Both the position numbers and the translations under genes were made by a program. From Candidatus Sumerlaeaceae bacterium (GTDB lineage: Bacteria > Sumerlaeota > Sumerlaeia > Sumerlaeales > Sumerlaeaceae), in the NCBI GenBank assembly GCA_019695055.1, contig JAIBAT010000073.1:1-63701 (forward strand): a stretch of DNA of 63,701 nucleotides, in the 5' to 3' direction. This document shows, in pieces, positions 54,573 to 63,690 of this stretch (the stretch's first letter is position 1; every line of letters begins with the position of its first letter). The notes beneath the pieces were generated by a model, which made no database searches, was not told the DNA's origin, and worked only from the letters and a program-made list of their open reading frames with translations.

Positions 54573-57406
54573 CGCCTCGTTGCCCGCCGCTGCGTTGGGC
54601 GCGCCAACCTGGGTGGCGCTGGTGTCTTGACACCCGTTGCCAATGTTGCCGGTGCAACTTTCGCGGTGGACCCAATTCCAAATTCATTCATGATGGTGCC
54701 CAAAATATCCGCACGAGTTTGGTTTCCCTGAATTGTTTCCAACGGAATGCCCATTGAGATGGCAATCCCCTTGGTGCCCGAAGGTCGGTTAAGAACTGCC
54801 GCTACAGACGAGGCGGAATCGGCATACCGAAGCAACGCGACGGCTGCACTTTTTGTTACCATTGAATCAAGCAAAGCCGCCCTATAGGTACCCCCCGACC
54901 CGTCGTGGAGTGCAAGGGTGGCGGTCGACAAAAAAGCTGCCGGATCACCACGCGCCGCCAGGACGTCTCCGGCCTTCCCGCCGTGACCAATTCCCAGGGT
55001 TTCCGCTGCGAATTTTCGTGTTGCATCCGTGGACGCCGAAGTCGGGCCATCCAGCGCCGAGACAAGATTGGAACCGCTCAGGACAATATTTCCGCCGGTT
55101 TTCAGATAATCCGTAACAACCGTCAGCAACTCCGGGGTCAACACTCCATCTCTGGCTGCCTGGCGTCCAAACTGAAAAACAACAGCCTGGTAATCCCGCA
55201 ACGTCAAAACTTTACTTTCCAAACCTTCAATTGTAGCCGAATCGAAGCCGCGCCCTGAATCCACCAGCGCATCACCTGAGGCCACAGTGTAATTGCCCGC
55301 ATTCATAAGTCGCGGGATTATCCTGACAAAGTCTCCGCCGGGTTTGTTTGCGCCATGCAGGTTGGCCGTCGCTGTTTGGGTCACAACCACGTCCTCGGAG
55401 TAAGTGGAAAATGCCGATACTACAAGCACCTGGGCACTGCTTGCGCCAATCCGCGCAGTTCCCAGTGTTCGCGAGGGCAGGCTTTCTCCTCCAGCATTGA
55501 AGGCGGCGATCTTGAAATAATGCGCTTTGCCGGGATCAAGGCCGGGAACCTCAACAGTAGTGCCGGTGGTTACAACCATTCCCCCGTCAAATCCGTAACC
55601 ATTAAGAGAATGGTATACCCGGTAACCAGTCGGGGCACTTCCTCCTCCCGGCACTGTGGCGGGAGCAGACCAGGAAACCTTGACGCTGTCATTATCTCCG
55701 GTCGAAACTGCAAGCGCAATTGGTGGTTCTGGCAACAAGGTCATGGACGGATGCGTGGGATCGTACTGATTCATAAACTTCAGTACAGATTTCAAAGCCG
55801 TTCGCGCCACAGCCCTTCGGGCCAATGGCGAGCGCAAGATCGCGCAATCGTGTGGTTCGTCGTGAAACGCCACCTCAAGGATGGTCGCCACCATCTCGTT
55901 GTTAATGTAGTCGCGACGAATCTCCCCGAAATTGATGTGGGAATCTGTCAGGCGTGGGTGGACAGCCCAGGGCAACGGTAATTCCACACAACCCGTCGTG
56001 GTAAAATCCTCGTTCAGTTGCTTCGCGATCAGTTCAGCCCATTCCTTCTGCAAATCCGGCCTCATGGGAGCATCCTTCTCGAACAGCCCCACGCACCCTC
56101 TTCCACCGGTAGCGTTGCTGTGAAAACTCAGGAAGAGTCTATCAAAGTAATTTCCATCGCTCTCGCGATTCATGTGTGCCGCATTTCGAGGTGGGACTCC
56201 GACATTGTTGTCTTGCTCGCTTGCTTCGGAGGCATCGTAAAAGGGTGGGGCATTCGCGGCAAGACTTCGCTCAACCCAGTACTTGCTCGCTTCGGCCTCC
56301 CGCGGATACCCGGAGATCCCACCCCCACGGTTCACATCTCCCAGGCCGTTGCCAAACCGAACGGCGTCCGCCACAACCACGTGCTTGCCATCCGCATCCG
56401 CCGGATCTCTTGCAAGGTTTGTAATCTCAACATAGCCACTTCTCCCCTGCTCAAAGTGGTATTCGCCAAGGTACACCCAGCCGTTTCCTACACGACGATG
56501 GTTGACTGCAACCTCCGACACTCCTCCGGAGTGGACGATTCTGTAAGTCTGGTTTATACGATCTGCCCCGGCACGGCTCCAGCAGTAAACCGGATAATAG
56601 CCGGACCGCGGAATCGCAGGTGTGAACCTTGCCGCGGCTGTTTCTTCCGTACCTGCAAGGGCAAAGCGGTACGGCACCTTGTCGCGTCGTGCCCCGTAAA
56701 AGATATCCGAGCTTGAATCAAACCATGGTCCCTGAAATCCCACGCCACTGTATGAGGAATTATCCAAAATACGTTCCACCGTTTGGTTCCCTACGGGCCG
56801 CATTGGCACTACCGTGGCTCCGGCACGGAAACAGTAATCGACGAAAAGGTTCATTTGGTCGAGATTGCCATAATCCTCCACCAGCCCAAAGGTGGCAGGA
56901 CGTTGCGTATACCATTGTGAGGACGTCGTTTCAAAGGTCCATCCGTGCCCCGCACTGGCATATATCACTTTTCCAGTCAGGCTGCCCTGAGGTTGTGTTC
57001 CCGGGGTGCCTCCGGCGAGTTCTTTGGCTGACACAAAGCGCTTCACTGCAACCGCCGTGGTTCCAACTGAACTGCGGCGAAGTCTCTCCGGGACCGTTTC
57101 TTCCAAGTCGCGATAGACGGTTGGGGTACCGGTGGTTAACTCTCTAAAATCGTTCGTTGGGCCGGCTGTCAGCATATATTGCCGCCGTATCTCCTCTGCC
57201 GATAGGGGTGCAGTAGTTGTTTCTATTGTTGCTGAAGTGTTGGGGGTGGCGGCCTGCCCTCTGGTCACGGAAGTGATCTTTGCGATCAATGCCCCAGTTG
57301 TGGTATCAGCGGCAAAGGTGTTGCCTGCGACGACTGCCAACCCAACCGCGACCGAAAACGAGATTCTGCACCCCATGCCTTCGAACAGAAAATGGGAAAC
57401 TCTCAA
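54569..57406 (-). CDS. Exported N-acetylmuramoyl-L-alanine amidase-like protein with inserted beta domain and FnIII domain
   Basis: A 945-residue exported protein. The TTG at 57406 has AGGAGG nine bases upstream and begins a signal peptide. Amidase_3-type zinc and catalytic residues are present but widely spaced: YASAGHGW (His154), LVEDYGN (Glu177), SFHSNATG (His429) and ILEVAFHDEPHD (Glu511). Between Glu177 and His429 lies an inserted module (about 245-352: GYYPVYCWSRAG, NGWVYLGEYHFEQG, VVADAVRFG) like the golvesin/xanthan-lyase-type carbohydrate-binding domain. A fibronectin III domain follows (about 567-657) and then an unassigned region of about 280 residues. Peptidoglycan cleavage or remodelling is likely. 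Confidence 0.78.
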   Translation of the reverse strand: MRVSHFLFEGMGCRISFSVAVGLAVVAGNTFAADTTTGALIAKITSVTRGQAATPNTSATIETTTAPLSAEEIRRQYMLTAGPTNDFRELTTGTPTVYRDLEETVPERLRRSSVGTTAVAVKRFVSAKELAGGTPGTQPQGSLTGKVIYASAGHGWTFETTSSQWYTQRPATFGLVEDYGNLDQMNLFVDYCFRAGATVVPMRPVGNQTVERILDNSSYSGVGFQGPWFDSSSDIFYGARRDKVPYRFALAGTEETAAARFTPAIPRSGYYPVYCWSRAGADRINQTYRIVHSGGVSEVAVNHRRVGNGWVYLGEYHFEQGRSGYVEITNLARDPADADGKHVVVADAVRFGNGLGDVNRGGGISGYPREAEASKYWVERSLAANAPPFYDASEASEQDNNVGVPPRNAAHMNRESDGNYFDRLFLSFHSNATGGRGCVGLFEKDAPMRPDLQKEWAELIAKQLNEDFTTTGCVELPLPWAVHPRLTDSHINFGEIRRDYINNEMVATILEVAFHDEPHDCAILRSPLARRAVARTALKSVLKFMNQYDPTHPSMTLLPEPPIALAVSTGDNDSVKVSWSAPATVPGGGSAPTGYRVYHSLNGYGFDGGMVVTTGTTVEVPGLDPGKAHYFKIAAFNAGGESLPSRTLGTARIGASSAQVLVVSAFSTYSEDVVVTQTATANLHGANKPGGDFVRIIPRLMNAGNYTVASGDALVDSGRGFDSATIEGLESKVLTLRDYQAVVFQFGRQAARDGVLTPELLTVVTDYLKTGGNIVLSGSNLVSALDGPTSASTDATRKFAAETLGIGHGGKAGDVLAARGDPAAFLSTATLALHDGSGGTYRAALLDSMVTKSAAVALLRYADSASSVAAVLNRPSGTKGIAISMGIPLETIQGNQTRADILGTIMNEFGIGSTAKVAPATLATGVKTPAPPRLARPTQRRATRR

Positions 57407-57515
57407 TGCTGTGCCCCTCCTGATATTAAGCGACAGACCGAAAACCGTACTAAAGCGCCTTCAGAACATCAATACTCAGAATCCAACGAGCCAAGAGGAA
57501 ACTTCCACTTACCCC

Positions 57516-59759
57516 TCAGCCAAACTGAAGTAGAACCCTCACGTCCCGGGCTTCAGGCAACGCCATATCCGTGACGAAGTGCTTTCGAAACTTGCGGGAA
57601 GGCACATATCGCAGTTGCTCCGGGCCTGAAACCGACAGGACCGGAGAATTTGTAAGTAGCCTGAACTCCCGATGAAACATCCCCTCAATGAGGACCTCGG
57701 ATTCTCCCTCATCAATTTGCTGAAGTTGAACACACCCCTCCAAATCCAAAATGCGGGTTTCGGGACCCAATAAGCGAAACAAGCGAACGGACCATGGCTC
57801 CATCCAGAGGGATTTCAGGGCCCGGATCATTCTGGTATTTGGGGCATCCCAAAGGGATTGTGGGAAGCTAAACTTTATCTGGTTTCGATCCTTACTTGTG
57901 TTCGCCACGACAAAAAAACCATTCTTTGTCAGGGAATGGTAAATCCCATGGCCAGATTCCAAAACCAGCTGCCGCCGCTGCTCCTGTTCGTAACCAAGAA
58001 GTGTCCTGACAATCCGACGCATCGGCGATGTGAACACGGGACCGTCGAGCGAAACTCCCACAAACCACGCCTCGCCGCCATCCCCAAATCGGCGACGGGT
58101 AACCACGGGTAAACCCTCGCATTGTGTTCGGTACACGACATCCACCTCCGCATCAGGCAAAAATCGCGGATGACAAAGTGTGGCGGAATTCACGAAACTC
58201 ATTACACTGAAGACCCTGTCCGAGACGAAATTTGAGACGAACTCCACCTTTGTGGTGGACTCAAGAGACGCAATCCTCACCGGTTCTTCAACATCCACCC
58301 CGCAAAGGCTGAACATCTCCGGTGGGCGCAAACGGTATGTTTCAAAGCCATGGGCGTGATCCCAGCGATAACCGTTTCTTCCTCCAATGCAAAGAATACG
58401 CCGTTCGCCCCCCTCCCTTACCCAGCGTTCCAGCACCGCGACCTCTTCTGGCGGAATTGGCATGAACTCATAAAGAACAACCACTCGGACCTGCGGGTTC
58501 TGCTGTAGGTGGTGCGCAAGAGATTCCGCATAAAAGGTGAGAAAGGAAAAATTCCCCCCTTCCAGAATCTGCTGTGCGAAGTTCCAGTACCCCTTCCAAA
58601 CGTCGCGCCAAGCCCTCGGATATGCGTGTGAGATACCGCTGTAGGAGAAGACAAACGCAACTTCCGCTGCCGGAGTGCCCAGGCGGCGCAGCATGTCATT
58701 GGTATGGGTCATGAGTTCCATGTGCGCGTGATCTGCCTGCCGGTTCTGGTTGTACCAATGGCGGCTCATACCGCAGGGCGCCGCTGCAGTGGCCGCGAGC
58801 GTATATCGTGTAAAGAACGCCAATGGAATCAGCGAATCTTCCCTGTTGGCTTCCGGGCTGTGCTCGTCTGAGGGATTGTTTACCATGATTATGGGTTTGC
58901 CGCTTTGATGCGCGAGACACTCATAATGGGCCAATTCAGGAACGCATTCGCCATTGGATGACTCCATGACCTGCGCATAGATATTGTCCGGCTGCATGCG
59001 CACCACGACAAAATCCATGTTCTGAAGAAACGTCAGTCGCCCAATATCGCAGCAGGAATTCCAGGTTTCCGCCGGGGTGTTTTCAAATGTGGGTGCAAAG
59101 AACCAGGGCATGATTCCGATCTTTTTGAAACCCGCCCGTTTCGCATGGCCGGAAAGCTGATCGTAAAACTCCACCAAAATATCCCGCTTGGCCTTCTGAA
59201 CTGTCAGATACTCCACAGTTTCACTGAAACGAGTCGGGTACACCATCCCTGGGTACAGCGCCCGGAATCGCTCATGGAAGCGGTCCATTGTACCCGGAAC
59301 GTCCACCCTCATCATCGGCTCCTCGAAGACGACCCAATCGAAATCAAAATCCCGAAATAGGGTGGACAAGTCTTTCAGGAAACGCAACCATATCTCCGAC
59401 GCAAAGCTTGCGAAATGATACTTCCGTCCGCTTCCAGGGAAGTGCTCGTACACATGGCAGGTATTGTCCGCGTAGTACTGGGACTCGCTCAATGGAATGT
59501 CATCAAGGTGGGCTACCACCGATTGGATTTGCACACACGACGGTATCCCCCGCTCCCGCGCCATTCTCGTGAACTTGCGATACTGTGCTTGATAGGTCCC
59601 CAGAACGTCGCCCATGGGAAACGCATAAAACGCATTGTACGCGATGTCGAAGTTCCAGCGCTCAAGATCGGCAAAATACTGCTCAAAGTTTGGGTCCCCG
59701 TCAATTTGAGGCCCCGTTGGAAGAATGTTCAAGTGGCCCACCCCCAATCTGGGGTACAT
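57516..59759 (-). CDS. Putative barrel-fold glycoside hydrolase-like protein of unknown specificity
   Basis: A 747-residue protein not assigned with certainty. The first ~330 residues read like a TIM barrel (YPRLGVGHLNILPTG, FDIAYNAFYAF, FDFDWVVFEEPMMR, IGIMPWFFAP, KPIIMVNNPSDE), and the Glu pair in FEEP could be catalytic. Residues about 360-560 look like the amidotransferase-like trimerisation domain of GH42-type enzymes (VRVVVLYEFMPIPPEEVAVLERWVREGGERRILCIGG). A beta-rich C-terminus follows. There is no signal peptide, so it is probably cytoplasmic. A role on an oligosaccharide is inferred only from fold-like features. Confidence 0.55.
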   Translation of the reverse strand: MYPRLGVGHLNILPTGPQIDGDPNFEQYFADLERWNFDIAYNAFYAFPMGDVLGTYQAQYRKFTRMARERGIPSCVQIQSVVAHLDDIPLSESQYYADNTCHVYEHFPGSGRKYHFASFASEIWLRFLKDLSTLFRDFDFDWVVFEEPMMRVDVPGTMDRFHERFRALYPGMVYPTRFSETVEYLTVQKAKRDILVEFYDQLSGHAKRAGFKKIGIMPWFFAPTFENTPAETWNSCCDIGRLTFLQNMDFVVVRMQPDNIYAQVMESSNGECVPELAHYECLAHQSGKPIIMVNNPSDEHSPEANREDSLIPLAFFTRYTLAATAAAPCGMSRHWYNQNRQADHAHMELMTHTNDMLRRLGTPAAEVAFVFSYSGISHAYPRAWRDVWKGYWNFAQQILEGGNFSFLTFYAESLAHHLQQNPQVRVVVLYEFMPIPPEEVAVLERWVREGGERRILCIGGRNGYRWDHAHGFETYRLRPPEMFSLCGVDVEEPVRIASLESTTKVEFVSNFVSDRVFSVMSFVNSATLCHPRFLPDAEVDVVYRTQCEGLPVVTRRRFGDGGEAWFVGVSLDGPVFTSPMRRIVRTLLGYEQEQRRQLVLESGHGIYHSLTKNGFFVVANTSKDRNQIKFSFPQSLWDAPNTRMIRALKSLWMEPWSVRLFRLLGPETRILDLEGCVQLQQIDEGESEVLIEGMFHREFRLLTNSPVLSVSGPEQLRYVPSRKFRKHFVTDMALPEARDVRVLLQFG

Positions 59760-59935
59760 CTGCTAACCAGGTGAGTTTCCATATCAAGGCACTTCCTGAT
59801 GTTTAAGGAATAAAGCCCCCCTGCGAGCGGTTCTCAAGTGCGGAACCATTCCCAGGCCCTTGGAGTCGTATGAATTGTTCAGTACCCGTACAATTTGCCT
59901 ATAACAGAAGCCTGAAAACGCATGAAACAAATTGA

Positions 59936-59964
59936 TTGCATTGGAGTTGGGTCAGAAGTATAAG
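59936..59964 (+). promoter_or_regulatory. Candidate promoter of murC
   Basis: TTGCAT (59936-59941) and TATAAG (59959-59964) are separated by 17 bases and lie about 45 bases before the murC ATG. The -10 box is one base from consensus; the -35 box is weak. Confidence 0.45.
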
Positions 59965-60008
59965 CTAGCACACTGTTTGATTCCTTATGTGTAAAGGCGA
60001 CCGTTGAG

Positions 60009-61376
60009 ATGGCTGATAGTAGAATACACTTTGTGGGAATTGGCGGAATCGGAATGAGCGGCATTGCCCGTATGCTTCTGCATAAGGGCATGCATATCAG
60101 CGGTTCTGATTCCAAAGAGAGCGAAATTGTCCGCGAACTTCGCGCGCGCGGTGCCGAAATTCAAATCGGCCACCGGTCGGAAAATGTTCATGGTGCGGCG
60201 GAAGTGGTCACCAGCTCTGCAATATCAAAGGATAATCCGGAATGGTCTGAGGCGATACGCCTTGGGATTCCTGTAATGCACCGGTCGAAAAAGTTGGCAC
60301 AGCTCGTCAATGCGCACCGTGGCATTACCATTGCCGGAACCCATGGCAAGACTACGACTACCTCGATGGTGGCCACGGTCCTTCACTCTGCAGGGCTCGT
60401 CCCCTCCTACGTAGTGGGAGGCATCATCAATACCTTTTCCGATAATGCCCGGATGGGAGACGGCGATTGGTTCGTCATTGAAGCAGATGAAAGCGATGGA
60501 TCCCTTGTCGAGTATCGTCCCGAGATAGCCATTCTCACCAACATCGAATTAGATCACACCGATTACTACCGGGATCTCGCGCACCTCCATGAAGTCTTTG
60601 GCAATTACATTTCCAATATCCGCCCCGGCGGAATTTGTATCTACTGTGCTGATGATGAAGGTGCTCGAACCTTGGTGAGTGGACGCAATGGGTGCGAGTA
60701 CTTATCTTATGGTCTAAAACCGGGCGCCCGACTGGTGGCCGGAGAGATCACCTTCAGCGACCTTGGCAGCCGTTTTCCCGTTCTGCTGGAAGGAAAAGAG
60801 CTGGGCCTCATCAATCTTCAAGTTCCTGGCCTCCACAACTGCCAGAACTGCCTTGCGGCAGTTGCTGTAGGATTGCGGGCGGGATTGGATTTCCAGACCA
60901 TTGCCACGGGCCTCAATCATTTTAACGGCGTGCAACGCAGATTTCAAATTATTGCGCGCAACGGAAATTCCATGGTAGTGGACGACTATGCCCATCACCC
61001 CAGCGAGGTTAGGGCCACCCTGTCAGCCGCACGCCGGGCCCACAAGAGCCGTATCATAGCGGCCTTTCAACCGCATCGTTACTCCAGGACACAATCCTTC
61101 GCCCAGGACTTCGGCGCCGCCTTTGGCAACGCAGATGAAGTGATAATTACCGATATCTATGGCGCGGGTGAAGAGCCCATTCCCGAAGTGACCTCCGAAC
61201 TTATCATCCAGAGCCTAAAGGCAAACAATCATCCCAATGTCCGGATGGTTCACGGTCTCGACAACCTGGAATCATTTTTGGCCGGCCGCATGCGCCCCGA
61301 CGACATGGTCATCACCCTGGGCGCCGGCGACATTTGGAAAGTGGCAAAGTCCCTCGGCGAACGCATTCCCGTCTGA
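60009..61376 (+). CDS. murC: UDP-N-acetylmuramate--L-alanine ligase
   Basis: First amino-acid-adding Mur ligase, 455 residues. The N-terminal loop is IHFVGIGGIGMSGIA; the ATP loop is IAGTHGKTTTTSM (about 105-118); EADESDGS, TNIELDHTDYY and DDYAHHPSEVRATL are MurC-specific, as is FQPHRYSRTQ. Start ATG 60009 gives the standard N-terminus. It stands alone rather than in a dcw cluster. Confidence 0.96.
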   Translation: MADSRIHFVGIGGIGMSGIARMLLHKGMHISGSDSKESEIVRELRARGAEIQIGHRSENVHGAAEVVTSSAISKDNPEWSEAIRLGIPVMHRSKKLAQLVNAHRGITIAGTHGKTTTTSMVATVLHSAGLVPSYVVGGIINTFSDNARMGDGDWFVIEADESDGSLVEYRPEIAILTNIELDHTDYYRDLAHLHEVFGNYISNIRPGGICIYCADDEGARTLVSGRNGCEYLSYGLKPGARLVAGEITFSDLGSRFPVLLEGKELGLINLQVPGLHNCQNCLAAVAVGLRAGLDFQTIATGLNHFNGVQRRFQIIARNGNSMVVDDYAHHPSEVRATLSAARRAHKSRIIAAFQPHRYSRTQSFAQDFGAAFGNADEVIITDIYGAGEEPIPEVTSELIIQSLKANNHPNVRMVHGLDNLESFLAGRMRPDDMVITLGAGDIWKVAKSLGERIPV

Positions 61377-61388
61377 ACTCTCGTTGCT

Positions 61389-62600
61389 TTAAGCTCTCAA
61401 CCAGGGGAACTGGAGGGAATGGCAGAGCTCTTCGAAATTTGGAATTTCCGCGCTGAAGAGATGCTTGGCGGCAGCTAACAAATTGTCACATTCCTCACCG
61501 TTCATGGCGGTCGTGCCGTGTGCCAGAATGGAATTCCTGCGATAACTCAACATGTGGGAAAGTTCCTCATGCTCCTCGAACCTTAGCCCAAGCGGAGTAC
61601 GCAAAATTGTGAGCAATTCAAACGATTTGCGCAGGCCGATTCGCAGCTTGCCATCGTCCACTGAGCGCATGGCCTCAAAGCTGACACGGTCTCTTGGCGG
61701 CACACGGCGAGTGTCCACATCGTCCGTATCCACATCGGCTCGCTTAAGAACCCACTGGGCGATCATCTCCAACGCCCGGTAAATTCGCGCCACGGCATCA
61801 TCAAAACTTCCTTCCCTCTTCCGCCGGATGGCATTGTTCATCATGTCCGCAAAAGTCAATTCGGAGATCCGGTTCTGGGCGCAATCCGCGGCAAGCATGG
61901 ACAGTTTCTCGATGACGTCCTTACCAATGCGAAACCGCGATTCCAACCCGTCATCGCCAGGGAGTTGATTCAGTGCCTCGAGCACTTCAGCGTAGCGAAA
62001 ATTGTCCCAGTGGCTGTAAGCCTTCGCCAAACCATTTAAACACTGCACCGCCTTCTGGTCGTGCTCGCTAAGCAAAGACCCGTCAATTCGTGATAGCAGG
62101 TCGTGGGCCGATTGAAAACGCATCTCCTCGATTAGTCGCCGGCTGAAACTAAGTTCCCGGAATGCGGAGACACCTTCGAGCTGGGTTGTAATGGTCATGT
62201 TCCTTCCAGCGGTCTCGTGATAAATGTATCGTGCTTGTCCGCATTGGTGGAACAAAGCAGCCAGTACCGCCGCACTTCCCATGACCTTGGTGCCGCTAGT
62301 ATAGTTGACTGAAATACTGTCCGCACTGAAGCCACGCTCAATGAGCCTGCGGATCGCATTGTTCGTCTCCGCAAAAATGACATCGAAACTGTGTGAACTG
62401 GCGAGAACTACGAACTCATAAGTACCCGCCGCGAGTTTGGCAGTGTCCGCTATCTTTTGGGCGTGGGACTGGCTCTCCTTGGATGCGACAAACACCACCA
62501 GTTCTGGCGAATACGCCTGGATGTCTTCGGCCAGAACATTCAATATATCGCTGCGCCCGTCTGGTGTCGTGCCAACGGTGACGATCAATGCTTTGGGCAT
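61389..62600 (-). CDS. CARF-HEPN protein, TIGR02710 family (CRISPR-associated type)
   Basis: A 403-residue protein. Residues 1-140 form a CARF-type domain that in relatives senses cyclic oligoadenylate: LIVTVGTTPDGR at the start and NYTSGTKVMG (99-108), the conserved nucleotide-binding loop. The remaining helical part ends with YRRNSILAHG, an R-x5-H motif (Arg355, His361) typical of HEPN ribonucleases; RIYRALEMIAQW precedes it as usual. Start ATG 62600 has AGGTGG ten bases upstream. No cas gene, polymerase-type Cas10 or repeat array is in the window. It converges with murC and diverges from the deacetylase gene. Function in stress- or phage-induced RNA cleavage is inferred. Confidence 0.82.
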   Translation of the reverse strand: MPKALIVTVGTTPDGRSDILNVLAEDIQAYSPELVVFVASKESQSHAQKIADTAKLAAGTYEFVVLASSHSFDVIFAETNNAIRRLIERGFSADSISVNYTSGTKVMGSAAVLAALFHQCGQARYIYHETAGRNMTITTQLEGVSAFRELSFSRRLIEEMRFQSAHDLLSRIDGSLLSEHDQKAVQCLNGLAKAYSHWDNFRYAEVLEALNQLPGDDGLESRFRIGKDVIEKLSMLAADCAQNRISELTFADMMNNAIRRKREGSFDDAVARIYRALEMIAQWVLKRADVDTDDVDTRRVPPRDRVSFEAMRSVDDGKLRIGLRKSFELLTILRTPLGLRFEEHEELSHMLSYRRNSILAHGTTAMNGEECDNLLAAAKHLFSAEIPNFEELCHSLQFPWLRA

Positions 62601-62772
62601 GGTACGGCTACCACCTGTCTCTGTCTTAATAATGAAACCAGTAAGTCCCCGGCATCGCTTTTGGGATGTCAACCGCCTCCTTGCGCATCCTTGGCCTGCC
62701 TTCCTGGCAGGACAGCAGTTCCCAGGATGCCGTTGACACCTCCCCCATCGAGCGGGCAGGAAACAACCACCA
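62601..62772. promoter_or_regulatory. Divergent promoter region between the CARF-HEPN and deacetylase genes
   Basis: Two consensus TTGACA hexamers point outwards: one on the minus strand (62672-62667) towards the CARF-HEPN gene and one on the plus strand (62733-62738) towards the deacetylase gene. Neither has a good -10 box at 16-18 bases. Between them is a small hairpin (CCTGCC, five-base loop, GGCAGG at 62695-62711) that could be an operator. Confidence 0.35.
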
Positions 62773-63690
62773 GTGAAATACATCTATTCGGAAAATTACC
62801 GCGTCAACATTGGGGCCCATGTGTTTCCGACGGCCAAGTATTCCCTCATTCGCCAGAGGCTCCTGAATGACGACATCGCAGCCCCAGCAGATTTTGTGGA
62901 ACCCGAACCTGCCACGACTGAAGAACTTCGTCTCGTTCATACCCAAGAGTTCCTGGACGACCTGACAAATTGCCGCTGGACGTCTCGGACCCGGCACAGT
63001 GAGTTGCCCCTCACAGACGAGATCGTAAGGGCCTACGTCACGGCTGCAGGCGGCAGCATCCTCGCCGCGAGGCTGGCCCTTACCACCCCCGACCGCATAT
63101 GTGTTCACATCGGCGGTGGCTTCCACCACGCCTTTGCTGATCGAGCCGAAGGCTTCTGTTACCTGAACGACATCGCCATTGCCATCCGTCAGATGCAGCG
63201 GGAAGGCCACCTGCGGCGCGCTATGGTGGTGGATTGCGACCTGCACCAGGGCAACGGTACAGCGCATATATTTCAGGAGGATGCAGACGTCTTCACAATT
63301 TCACTACATCAGGAACACAACTACCCGCTGAAGCAACGCAGTGACATAGACGTAGGCCTCGACGACTATACCGCCGACGCCGATTACCTTGCCGCCCTGA
63401 GGCGGGTTTTTCCCGAGGCAGCCGAGCGGCATAAACCCGAGTTGATTGTCTATGTAGCCGGGGCTGACCCTTATGAGCAGGATCAACTCGGGAACCTTAA
63501 GCTTACCTTTGGTGGATTGGAGGCTCGCGATCGCCAAGTATTGGAAGATGCCGCACGCCTCAGAATTCCCTCCATTGTCGTTCTTGCGGGTGGATACGCG
63601 GCTAACACCGATGACACTGTTAGGATTCACACAACCACATGCAAAGTTGCAAGTGAAGTGGCCGCAAGAAACGCGACGACCGCTCCATAA
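62773..63690 (+). CDS. Histone deacetylase family protein
   Basis: Zinc-dependent arginase-fold deacetylase of the bacterial HDAC-like group (acetoin utilisation or acetylpolyamine type), 305 residues. GGGFHHA holds the charge-relay pair His118-His119. Zinc ligands are Asp156 and His158 in VVDCDLHQGNGT and Asp232 in VAGADPYEQD. VLAGGYA supplies the transition-state region. Start GTG 62773; an AGGA lies about twelve bases upstream. Substrates of bacterial members include acetylated lysines and polyamines; it cannot be told which here. The stop is 11 bases before the window end. Confidence 0.9.
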   Translation: MKYIYSENYRVNIGAHVFPTAKYSLIRQRLLNDDIAAPADFVEPEPATTEELRLVHTQEFLDDLTNCRWTSRTRHSELPLTDEIVRAYVTAAGGSILAARLALTTPDRICVHIGGGFHHAFADRAEGFCYLNDIAIAIRQMQREGHLRRAMVVDCDLHQGNGTAHIFQEDADVFTISLHQEHNYPLKQRSDIDVGLDDYTADADYLAALRRVFPEAAERHKPELIVYVAGADPYEQDQLGNLKLTFGGLEARDRQVLEDAARLRIPSIVVLAGGYAANTDDTVRIHTTTCKVASEVAARNATTAP

